Translations under genes and position numbers: made by a program
From: Terriglobia bacterium
Lineage (GTDB): Bacteria; Acidobacteriota; Terriglobia; Bryobacterales; Bryobacteraceae
Assembly: GCA_025358575.1 (NCBI GenBank)
Contig: JANYJA010000166.1
Coordinates: 1 to 32,201, forward strand
Length of the DNA stretch: 32,201 nucleotides
Reading direction: 5' to 3'
Notes under the pieces: generated by a model
Told to the model about the DNA's origin: nothing
Database searches by the model: none
The model's input: only the letters and a program-made list of their open reading frames with translations
Shown here: piece by piece, positions 1-6,941 of the stretch
Numbering within the stretch: position 1 is the stretch's first letter
How the letters are laid out: each line of letters begins with the position of its first letter

Positions 1-450
1 CACCAGCAACCCTACAATCACCACCACCATCTGCGTCAGATTTTTAGTAAGGCTGGTCGCTGGAAGTTCACTGCCGCCCACGCGCGCCCCGTAGAACTTC
101 ACCAGATTGCCCGCCAACTTGGAAAACATCAGGGTGAGCGAGACGATCCACAAGATGTAGAGAATCTGCTCGATCTTAAGTTCGAAGCGCAGCGGAAGCT
201 CGGATGTCCGCAACCCCAAAATCAGCCCAATGATCAGCGCCCATAACATCATCGGGCGCCCCATGCTCTCGGTGAGGATAATGTCGAAATGATTGGTGCT
301 GCGCACCGCCCATTTGCGAACAAACGCGAACAGCAATTTTCGGACGACAAAGCCCGCCGCCAGCACGAGGAAGACGACACCTAGCGGAATAAGCAGCTTC
401 AGCCAGTCGTGCTCGACATAATTGCGAAAAGATTCCATGCCCCGCGGCAT
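1..450 (-). CDS. MscS-family mechanosensitive channel, N-terminal part (cut by window edge)
   Basis: The minus strand from an ATG at 450 (alternative ATG at 438) reads open to the window edge, giving about 150 residues with no stop. After a short polar start there is a hydrophobic helix (about residues 17-37), a basic turn with FVRKW, a second helix around MMLWALIIGLILGL, and a third around ILYILWIVSLTLMF. The sequence ends in a Val/Leu-rich helix start. This helix-basic loop-helix pattern, with an FDIILTES-like linker, is typical of the N-terminal transmembrane region of small MscS-like channels, which release solutes on hypo-osmotic shock. The pore helix and beta domain lie outside the window, so the family call rests on the N-terminus only. 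The start is 3 bases past the stop of the aldo/keto reductase, so the two are probably co-transcribed. Confidence 0.6.
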   Translation of the reverse strand, partial: MPRGMESFRNYVEHDWLKLLIPLGVVFLVLAAGFVVRKLLFAFVRKWAVRSTNHFDIILTESMGRPMMLWALIIGLILGLRTSELPLRFELKIEQILYILWIVSLTLMFSKLAGNLVKFYGARVGGSELPATSLTKNLTQMVVVIVGLLV

Positions 451-453
451 AGG

Positions 454-1350
454 TCAGGCGAAGCCGTGCTGCTTTTTGTGATGCGGTCCGTCGAAATCGC
501 GGCTGCTCTTGAATAACTCGTGCCGCCCGTCGGTCGCTTCCTCGCGCGTGCGGGCCAGCAAGACGGATTGCTCCTCGGCGCTCATGGGGCCGCGCCCCGC
601 CGAGGCCACATTCTCGTGCAGCTGCCGCAGCGATGTGATGCCCATTACCTGCGAAGCCACGGGCTGGCTAAGCGCAAAACGATAGCACTCCTCGGCGCTC
701 AAGCCGGCCTTCTCAAGCAGCGCGCCCGAGGGGAAGCCGCCACCCAAACCCTTCATCCCGATCACGCCGGTATTCTTCTGCTGGCACACCGGAACTACTT
801 CGCGCAGAAAACTTCGATACTGTGCATCCATGATGTTAATCGGCATCTGACACGCATCCCACACCTGCGGCTTGCCTAACATCTTTAGATGAATGCGCGG
901 ATCCTTGTGACCCGTGAAGCCGAGGTACCGCACCTTCCCGGCCTTCTGAGCTTCAAGTGCCGCTTTGATGCCGCCGCGCTCGAAAATCCAATCGGGATCG
1001 TTGTCATAAACCAGCTCGTGGAATTGCCACAGGTCGATGTGATCCGTCCGCAGGCGCCGCAAGCTATCCTCCAGACATTTCACCGAGCCGATATAATCGC
1101 GCTCGCAATTCTTCGTCATCAGAAACACGCGCGCGCGCCGCGCGTCCATCGCCAGCGCTTTGCCCATGCGCTCTTCGGATAACCCATCGTGATAGTCCCA
1201 GGAGTTGTCGAAGAAATTGATTCCTTCATCCATCGCGGCATGCATCACGCGGATTGATTCCGATTCGTCTGGAATCGCACCGATGTGCCACCCTCCCAAA
1301 CATACGCTCGATACGCTCTCGCCGGTGCGGCCCAGAATGCGGGTTTCCAT
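454..1350 (-). CDS. Aldo/keto reductase
   Basis: This 298-residue protein has the length and pattern of an NAD(P)H-dependent aldo/keto reductase, a cytosolic TIM-barrel oxidoreductase. The N-terminus has the family hallmark LGRTGESVS followed by LGGWHIG. The catalytic tetrad can be placed at D48 (in FFDNSWDYHDG), Y53, K80 (in LMTKNC) and H111 (in LWQFHE). The GKVRYLGFTGH segment matches the conserved barrel strand before the substrate loop. The C-terminus carries VASQVMGITSLRQL, the usual nucleotide-binding region. The substrate cannot be told from sequence. The start ATG at 1350 lies only 27 bp from the divergent start at 1378. The MscS-like gene follows 3 bp after the stop, suggesting a two-gene transcript. 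Confidence 0.93.
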   Translation of the reverse strand: METRILGRTGESVSSVCLGGWHIGAIPDESESIRVMHAAMDEGINFFDNSWDYHDGLSEERMGKALAMDARRARVFLMTKNCERDYIGSVKCLEDSLRRLRTDHIDLWQFHELVYDNDPDWIFERGGIKAALEAQKAGKVRYLGFTGHKDPRIHLKMLGKPQVWDACQMPINIMDAQYRSFLREVVPVCQQKNTGVIGMKGLGGGFPSGALLEKAGLSAEECYRFALSQPVASQVMGITSLRQLHENVASAGRGPMSAEEQSVLLARTREEATDGRHELFKSSRDFDGPHHKKQHGFA

Positions 1351-1377
1351 GGTTACTCTAATAATAGAGGACTATGG
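1351..1377. promoter_or_regulatory. Short divergent gap with an imperfect palindrome feeding both ribosome binding sites
   Basis: The 27 bp between two divergent start codons contains CTCTA-ATAA-TAGAG (1356-1369). The right arm plus the next base reads TAGAGG, a Shine-Dalgarno-like site 7 bp before the GTG at 1378. The left arm read on the minus strand gives TAGAG about 5 bp before the ATG at 1350. There is no room here for two full promoters, so transcription must start inside the opposing coding sequences. A regulatory role for the palindrome is inference. Confidence 0.4.
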
Positions 1378-4300
1378 GTGGCTGACGAATCAAAGTCGTT
1401 TGTATTTCACGATCCGAGCGGCAAGCGCTGGGTGCGTTTCCGCAGGGGCGCGCAGACGTTCGGCGTTTTAGCGATCGTGCTGCTGGTGCTCTTCGTGTTG
1501 AGCATCGTGTTTGTAATCCCGCAGTTGCCGGCGCTGGGCTTGCCTCCGGTTGCCCCAGGCGGAAACGTCGCCGAAGTCGCGAATATCATTCGCGGTGAGA
1601 AGGCCGAGCGCAATGTGCCATTCAAGATGCGGCGCGACGCCAAAAAGATTAATTACGTCCGCTCAAACTCACCCGTAATTCATCCCAAGACAGCGGCCCG
1701 AGCCTCCGACGGCCGTCCTTTAGTGTTTGGTTTTTACGTCAATTGGGACCGCGCCAGCATTGTCTCCCTACGGCTCAACCTCGCCCATCTCACTCACCTG
1801 ATTCCCGAGTGGCTGATTCTGCAAAACGGTAAGGGCGATCTGGACGATCAGAGTGACCCCACGGTCATCGCAATCGCTCGACAGGCGAATCTTCCGATTC
1901 TGGCTGAGCTCAATAATTTTCGCGACTCATGGCGTCCCGAAGACGTCCGTCAGTCGATTCGCGATTCAGATCGTCGCGCGGACCTGATCGCCAATATCTA
2001 TAACAATCTCGAGGAGCATAAATTCGCCGGCGTAAATATCGACTTTGAACAGCTCGGTGTGCGCGACAAGGAAGCCCTCATCACGTTTATGACGGAGTTG
2101 TACGCCAAGCTTCACCCCGCCGGCCTCATCGTTACGCAGAGCGTTCCGATCGAGGATGAAGCTTACGATCTAAAACGGCTATCGGCGGTAAACGATTACC
2201 TGGTGCCGATGGTCTATGACGAGCATTACCAGTCAGGCACTCCGGGCCCAGTCGCCAGCGAACAGTGGTTCGAGGATCAAATCGAGAAGCTTTCAAAAAT
2301 TGTTCCGCCGGAAAGGACCGTGATTGGCTTCGGCAACTATGGATACGATTGGATAATTGGCGCGTCGGGCGGCGCTGAAGTTTCATTTAGCGACGTGATG
2401 GCCGCCGTGGTCGCGAATCATTCGCGCATCGATTGGGATGCCGATACCGCGAACCCCGTTTTGCGCTTCGGGTCGGGGTCGACCCAGCATGAGATCTGGT
2501 TTCTCGATGCGGTGACCGCGCTCAATCAGGTTCAGTCTGTAAACGACAACAATTACCGCGGCGTTGCCCTCTGGCGGCTGGGCGCTGAAGATCCGAATCT
2601 GTGGAATGTGCTCCAACCGGAAAAATGGCCGGAGCAGAAATACGATCCGAGGCAACTTTCGCATCTTACGGCTGAGAAAGCCGTGAACCAGTATGGCGGC
2701 GGCGAAATTATTCGCATCGCGGAGACTCCTCGCGACGGCTCGCGGACCGTCACCGCACCGCCTCAGCCCGATGGTGATTACTACGAAAAATATGAACAGT
2801 ATCCGACTTATTACGTGGTGGATACCAGCGGCAAGACCGACGAGAAGGTTATCTGCCTGACCTTTGACGACGGACCGGATTCGAAGTACACCAGAGAAGT
2901 GCTGGATATTCTGGAAACGAAAAAGGTGCCGGCAACTTTCTTCGTGGTGGGCGTTAACGCCGAGCAAAATATCGACCTGATCAAGCGCGAATTCGCGGAT
3001 GGAGACGAAATCGGAAACCATACTTACTCGCACCCGAATATCGCCGCCGTGTCGGCGCGCCGCACCGAACTGGAACTTACATCCACACAGCGAATCATCG
3101 AAAACGCAGTAGGCAGGTCGATGACTTTTTTTCGCCCTCCCTACAACGCCGATAGCGAACCTCAGACGCCGGAGGAGATCATGCCCATCAAGCGCGCACA
3201 GGATCTGGGCTACATCACCATCGGCGAGAGTATCGATCCACGAGACTGGCAGCCCGGCATCACGGCGGAAGGCATCGTAAAAGAAGTAGAGTCCGAAAAT
3301 GAGAATGGCCATATCATTCTTCTTCACGACGGCGGGGGCGACCGTTCTCCAACCATTGCAGCGCTCCCGCAGATAATCGATTACTTTCACGCTCGCGGTT
3401 ATCATTTTGAAAACGTGGGCGCGCTTATCGGCAAGACACGAGCCCAAACCATGCCGGTTCCATCCGCGGATGAAATGCGCTGGGCTCGTTTTGAAGGTGA
3501 AGCCTTCGATCTAAAAAGCAACTTCAAGCGCGTTCTCGGAATTCTCTTTCTTACGGCGATCTATCTCACGCTGCTCCGCTCGGTGGTGTACGGGATACTC
3601 GCGATCATTCAGAAGATTCGAACGCGCAAAGAGAAGTTCGATGCTGCCTATCGCCCGTCAGTCTCGGTGATTATCGCGGCCTACAACGAAGAATCGGTAA
3701 TCGTCCGAACGGTGCAATCGATTTTGAACAACGGATATGGTCCGCTTGAAATCATCGTTGTCAACGATGGCTCGAAGGACAACACCTATCAGGTTCTGTG
3801 CGACAACTTCGCGGACAATCCAACGGTTCGAGTCCTGACGCAGCCAAACGGCGGGAAGTCGGCGGCACTCAACAACGCCATTGCGCATTCGCAATACAGC
3901 ATCCTAATCGCGGTTGATGCCGACACTCTATTTCAGACGGGCACTATCGAAAAACTGACCCGCCATTTCGCCGACCCGGAAGTGGGCGCCGTCTCCGGCA
4001 ACGCGCGTGTGGGAAACAAGAAGAAGTGGATCACGCGCTTCCAGTCCATCGAATATATTTACGGATTCAATCTGGATCGTCGCGCCCTGGATCTGCTGAA
4101 CGCGATCACCGTGGTCCCGGGCGCGGTGGGCGCGTGGCGCAAGGATTTGGTTGAAGAACTTGGCGGCTTCGGTCACGATACTCTGGCGGAAGACGCCGAT
4201 CTAACGCTGGATATTCGCCGTGAAGGCTACAGGGTGCGTTACGAACAGGACGCCATCGCTTACACCGAAGCGCCAGAGGACACGTACAGCCTTGCGAAAC

Positions 4301-4725
4301 AGCGCTTCCGCTGGTCCTTCGGCACGCTGCAAGCCGCGTGGAAACACCGCGATGCAATGTTTGTGCCGCGTTACGGAACGCTGGCCTTTATCGCACTCCC
4401 CAGCATCTGGCTTTTTCAGGTGCTGCTCGCGACGCTCTCGCCGTTCGCTGAAATCTGCATGATCCTGGCGCTCTTCGCGGGCAACTGGAAGATCGTCCTG
4501 CTTTATTACATGGCTTTCTTTGTCCTCGAATTGCTGACCGGTATACTAGCCTACTCGCTGGAAGGAGTTGCGCCGTGGGATCTGACACTGCTTTTCTTTC
4601 AGCGCATTTATTACCGCCAGCTCATGCATTACGTGCTTGCCAAATCGCTGCTGTTCGCGCTTCGCGGGCGCTTGGTTGGGTGGGGTAAAATTGAGCGCCG
4701 CGCGACAGTGGGCCATGTTGGATAG
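1378..4725 (+). CDS. Trimodular membrane protein: GH18-like, NodB polysaccharide deacetylase and GT2 synthase
   Basis: The frame is open from 1285, but the GTG at 1378, with AGAGG 7 bp upstream and outside the aldo/keto reductase gene, is the best start and gives 1115 residues. An N-terminal membrane anchor lies at about 28-48. It is followed by a GH18-like barrel with GVNIDFE, where E224 is the putative acid; the usual first Asp of DxxDxDxE is replaced by Ala. A NodB deacetylase module follows: TFDDGP with D497/D498, H548 and H552 in NHTYSH, RPPYN, and H650 in LLHDGG. After another membrane helix comes a processive family-2 glycosyltransferase: SVIIAAYNEE, D797, DAD at 847-849, ED at 938-939 and QRFRW at 975-979, ending in several membrane helices. 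Each motif set looks complete enough for activity. The arrangement suggests synthesis, N-deacetylation and trimming of an exported beta-linked amino-sugar polymer, by analogy with PgaC/PgaB. The polymer itself is inferred. Confidence 0.9.
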   Translation: MADESKSFVFHDPSGKRWVRFRRGAQTFGVLAIVLLVLFVLSIVFVIPQLPALGLPPVAPGGNVAEVANIIRGEKAERNVPFKMRRDAKKINYVRSNSPVIHPKTAARASDGRPLVFGFYVNWDRASIVSLRLNLAHLTHLIPEWLILQNGKGDLDDQSDPTVIAIARQANLPILAELNNFRDSWRPEDVRQSIRDSDRRADLIANIYNNLEEHKFAGVNIDFEQLGVRDKEALITFMTELYAKLHPAGLIVTQSVPIEDEAYDLKRLSAVNDYLVPMVYDEHYQSGTPGPVASEQWFEDQIEKLSKIVPPERTVIGFGNYGYDWIIGASGGAEVSFSDVMAAVVANHSRIDWDADTANPVLRFGSGSTQHEIWFLDAVTALNQVQSVNDNNYRGVALWRLGAEDPNLWNVLQPEKWPEQKYDPRQLSHLTAEKAVNQYGGGEIIRIAETPRDGSRTVTAPPQPDGDYYEKYEQYPTYYVVDTSGKTDEKVICLTFDDGPDSKYTREVLDILETKKVPATFFVVGVNAEQNIDLIKREFADGDEIGNHTYSHPNIAAVSARRTELELTSTQRIIENAVGRSMTFFRPPYNADSEPQTPEEIMPIKRAQDLGYITIGESIDPRDWQPGITAEGIVKEVESENENGHIILLHDGGGDRSPTIAALPQIIDYFHARGYHFENVGALIGKTRAQTMPVPSADEMRWARFEGEAFDLKSNFKRVLGILFLTAIYLTLLRSVVYGILAIIQKIRTRKEKFDAAYRPSVSVIIAAYNEESVIVRTVQSILNNGYGPLEIIVVNDGSKDNTYQVLCDNFADNPTVRVLTQPNGGKSAALNNAIAHSQYSILIAVDADTLFQTGTIEKLTRHFADPEVGAVSGNARVGNKKKWITRFQSIEYIYGFNLDRRALDLLNAITVVPGAVGAWRKDLVEELGGFGHDTLAEDADLTLDIRREGYRVRYEQDAIAYTEAPEDTYSLAKQRFRWSFGTLQAAWKHRDAMFVPRYGTLAFIALPSIWLFQVLLATLSPFAEICMILALFAGNWKIVLLYYMAFFVLELLTGILAYSLEGVAPWDLTLLFFQRIYYRQLMHYVLAKSLLFALRGRLVGWGKIERRATVGHVG

Positions 4726-4748
4726 GCCAGATGTAGCAGAATGAATCT

Positions 4749-5261
4749 ATGATTCGATCGCGAACTGTTCTGGACTCATGGAAGTCCATTCGGAATGACA
4801 CCGTACAGGCCGTTTTGGATTTTCCCGCCGATTCGTTGGATGAAAAACCGCTGGCCGAGTTAATGAGCTTTCGCGAAACGGCGATTCATATTCTGGATGC
4901 GGGCCTGGGCCTGAGCGGTGTTCTGCTGGATGGTATCGACAATCTGTCGACGCCCGAATTTCGCCCCATGCTAAAAAAATACTCGGCGAATTTGCCCGCG
5001 GATGCCTCGGCGCAAGCCATTGCCGACGCTCTCTCGAATGCCATGCAACAGAGCCTCCTTCGGTTGTCCGAAAAAGGCGCCGATTTTTACGCCGGCGAGA
5101 TCACGCGCATGGATAAGGCCCGCGTCACAAGGCTCGAAATGCTTCAGTTTGTAAAAGAACATGAGTTGGCGCACCGCGCTCAGCTGTTCTTATTCCTGCG
5201 CCTTAAGGACATTGTGCCACCGACGACGCGCCGTCGATTGGCTGCCGCGAATAAGGGGTAG
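4749..5261 (+). CDS. DinB-like family protein
   Basis: This 170-residue protein fits the DinB/YfiT-like four-helix fold. The three metal-ligand histidines are visible as H47 in the first long helix (ETAIHIL) and as H138 and H142 in KEHELAHRAQL near the C-terminus. Members are metal-dependent, often thiol-transferase-like enzymes or damage-inducible proteins of unknown substrate. It starts 23 bp after the stop of the synthase fusion. An ATG at 4741 is followed at once by a stop, so 4749 is the start. A functional link to the synthase is not evident beyond co-orientation. Confidence 0.78.
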   Translation: MIRSRTVLDSWKSIRNDTVQAVLDFPADSLDEKPLAELMSFRETAIHILDAGLGLSGVLLDGIDNLSTPEFRPMLKKYSANLPADASAQAIADALSNAMQQSLLRLSEKGADFYAGEITRMDKARVTRLEMLQFVKEHELAHRAQLFLFLRLKDIVPPTTRRRLAAANKG

Positions 5262-5314
5262 CGCTGCATATGCGCGGTTGCCAAATTGCAGTGGCACCGG
5301 AGATCAGAGTTTCG

Positions 5315-5320
5315 TATAAA
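5315..5320 (+). promoter_or_regulatory. Possible -10 element (TATAAA) before the LysW-like gene
   Basis: TATAAA lies 25 bp upstream of the ATG at 5346. No convincing -35 hexamer occurs at 16-18 bp spacing (TTGCAG is 23 bp away), so this is only a weak promoter call. Confidence 0.25.
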
Positions 5321-5345
5321 GGTATTTCGGGGAGGAGATTTCAGG

Positions 5346-5570
5346 ATGGTAACTTGTCCAGTTTGCGACGGTTCGTTTGATGTAGATGAAGAAGAAGTGG
5401 ATGAAGGTGACAGCCTGAGTTGCGATGAGTGCGGCGCGGACCTGAAAGTCCTTAGCAAAGATCCTCTGGAGTTGGAGTCGGCCGAGGAAGTTGAAGAAGA
5501 GGATGAGGACGAAGACGCGACCGACGACGAGGACGAAGAAGAAGAAGAGGAAGAAGACGAATGGAAGTAA
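5346..5570 (+). CDS. LysW-like zinc-ribbon mini-protein with long acidic tail
   Basis: The ATG at 5346 is preceded by GGAGGAG at 8 bp spacing, a strong ribosome binding site, so the longer frame opening at 5286 is not used. The 74-residue product has an N-terminal zinc ribbon with two CxxC knuckles (C4/C7 and C26/C29) and the MVTCPVC opening typical of LysW amino-group carrier proteins. From about residue 43 to 73 it is almost only Glu and Asp, encoded by GAA/GAG/GAC-rich DNA. True LysW ends in a short EDWGE-type tail whose final Glu carries the substrate. Here the end is DEWK, and no lysine/arginine biosynthesis genes (LysX, LysZ, LysY) are nearby. A carrier role is therefore unproven. It may instead be a small acidic zinc protein that only shares the ribbon. 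Confidence 0.72.
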   Translation: MVTCPVCDGSFDVDEEEVDEGDSLSCDECGADLKVLSKDPLELESAEEVEEEDEDEDATDDEDEEEEEEEDEWK

Positions 5571-5637
5571 CTGGCGTAACCCGGTTGGTTGGAACGCGGA
5601 AGCAGCCCTACGCGTCGGTGGTAGTGAGGAAACTCTC

Positions 5638-5991
5638 ATGACGCGCCGTGGTCTTGCTTTCGTGCTGCTCCCCATCTTGACGGTCGGTCTTGCCTTCGCG
5701 CAGACTCGGAAGGGTGAAGAAACGAACGTGCGAGCGGTTCAGGGCACCGTCTCCGACGCTTCCGGCAACGCGGTGTCGGGTGCCGTGGTCCAGTTGAAGA
5801 ACACTAAGACGCTGCAAATCCGCTCCTTCATCACCAAAGAACAGGGCGACTATTATTTTCATGGTTTGAGCCCCGACGTGGATTATGAGCTCAAAGCAGA
5901 GGCGCAAAGCGGCAACAGCGGCACGAAAACTCTCAGCTCATTTGATAGCCGCAAGCAAGCGGTTCTTAATCTCAAGCTCGACAAAAAATAG
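5638..5991 (+). CDS. Small secreted carboxypeptidase-regulatory-like (CarboxypepD_reg) domain protein
   Basis: The ATG at 5638, with TGAGGA about 8 bp upstream, gives 117 residues and is preferred over the frame's earlier opening at 5491, which lies inside the LysW-like gene. Residues 1-21 form a signal peptide ending in LAFAQ. The rest, from VRAVQGTVSDASGNAVSGAVV through GDYYFHGLSPDVDYELKAEA, is one beta-sandwich carboxypeptidase-regulatory-like repeat, the same fold as the N-terminus of the TonB receptor at 17466-20903. Such single-domain exported proteins are common in Acidobacteriota, and their role is unknown. It may bind carbohydrate or act in envelope protein assembly, which is inference. 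Confidence 0.8.
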   Translation: MTRRGLAFVLLPILTVGLAFAQTRKGEETNVRAVQGTVSDASGNAVSGAVVQLKNTKTLQIRSFITKEQGDYYFHGLSPDVDYELKAEAQSGNSGTKTLSSFDSRKQAVLNLKLDKK

Positions 5992-6032
5992 CGCTTCGGC
6001 GCGCAACCGGGCATTGTTGTAAGCTCACGGGT

Positions 6033-6932
6033 ATGCCTTTTAAAAGCTCCGTGTCGAGAAGGACTTTGCTCGGTTCAGCCGCAGCCGGTCTTGGAATCGT
6101 GCCGTTTTGCCGTGCTGCTGCCCATCCATTCACCCGTCCGCTGGGAGTTCAGCTTTACACCGTGCGTTCGCTTTTGCCCGCGCAGGACGAGGCCACCATC
6201 AAGGCCATTGCCGAAATTGGCTATAAAGAGGTGGAAGTGATCCATGGCGATCTGGCGCGCCTTAGTCCGCTGCTGAAGCAGCACAATTTGAAGCCCGTAT
6301 CGTGTCATTTCGAAACCGCGATCATCACCGGCAACTGGCCCAAAGATAAGGCCCCTGCGAATTCCACTTGGGAAGCCGCCATCGATGACGCCAAGAAATT
6401 TGGCGTCGAGTATATGGTGATGCCCTATCTTCCGCCCGCGGAACGAGGCGATTTGGACTCGTATAAGGTTCTTTCCGAGAAGATGAATCACATCGGCCAG
6501 GAGACGCGCGCCGCCGGGCTGCAATTTTGCTATCACAATCACGCGTTCGAGTTTAAAGGAGAAGCTGGCCAGCGTCCCATCGACGTGATGCTGAAAAACC
6601 TCGATCCGAAATCCGTGTTTTTCGAAATGGATGTCTTTTGGGTCAGCGTGGCAGGCAACGACCCTGTCGCTCTAATGAAACAGTTGAAGGGCCGCGTGCC
6701 GCTGCTGCATTTGAAAGACAAGAAGAAGGGAACGCCGGTGGGGTACGTGGAATCGGTGTCGCATGACACGTTCATGGAAGTGGGCAACGGGTCGCTCGAC
6801 TTCCCCGCGATTCTCCGTGCGGCGCCGCTCGATGGGGTCAAGCACTACTTCGTCGAGCAGGATTACACACCGGGAGACCCCGTCGCCAGCTTGAAGCAAA
6901 GCTATATTTATCTGCGCGGCCTTCGGGTTTGA
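6033..6932 (+). CDS. Tat-exported sugar phosphate isomerase/epimerase-like TIM-barrel protein
   Basis: The 299-residue product starts with a twin-arginine signal (SRRTLLGSAAAGLG at about residues 8-21). It continues as a xylose-isomerase-like (AP endonuclease 2 superfamily) barrel: LGVQLYTVR, then IKAIAEIGYKEVEV, CYHNHAFEF, FEMDVFWVSVAG, LLHLKDKK and FVEQDY. The His, Glu and Asp residues in these strands match the usual divalent-metal site. Exported members of this group are abundant in Acidobacteria and Planctomycetes and are thought to isomerise or epimerise free sugars in the periplasm. The substrate is unknown. Its stop is 9 bp from the stop of the convergent DUF1501 gene, and no terminator hairpin is visible between them. 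Confidence 0.9.
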   Translation: MPFKSSVSRRTLLGSAAAGLGIVPFCRAAAHPFTRPLGVQLYTVRSLLPAQDEATIKAIAEIGYKEVEVIHGDLARLSPLLKQHNLKPVSCHFETAIITGNWPKDKAPANSTWEAAIDDAKKFGVEYMVMPYLPPAERGDLDSYKVLSEKMNHIGQETRAAGLQFCYHNHAFEFKGEAGQRPIDVMLKNLDPKSVFFEMDVFWVSVAGNDPVALMKQLKGRVPLLHLKDKKKGTPVGYVESVSHDTFMEVGNGSLDFPAILRAAPLDGVKHYFVEQDYTPGDPVASLKQSYIYLRGLRV

Positions 6933-6941
6933 GTGTCTGCA

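Noticed and set aside
1120-1146. Alternating CG tract as a special structural element
   Set aside because: It lies inside the aldo/keto reductase coding region, where Arg/Ala codons explain it.
1285-1377. Longer N-terminus for the synthase fusion protein from an ATG at 1285
   Set aside because: It would overlap the aldo/keto reductase gene by 66 bp and adds residues without family character. The GTG at 1378 has a ribosome binding site at proper spacing.
2383-3447. A 354-codon minus-strand open frame inside the synthase fusion gene
   Set aside because: The plus-strand frame carries all catalytic motifs. The reverse frame has no recognisable domain.
5520-5565. GAA/GAG/GAC-rich tract as a non-coding microsatellite
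   Set aside because: It is in frame with a zinc-ribbon gene that has a strong ribosome binding site, and it encodes the acidic tail.
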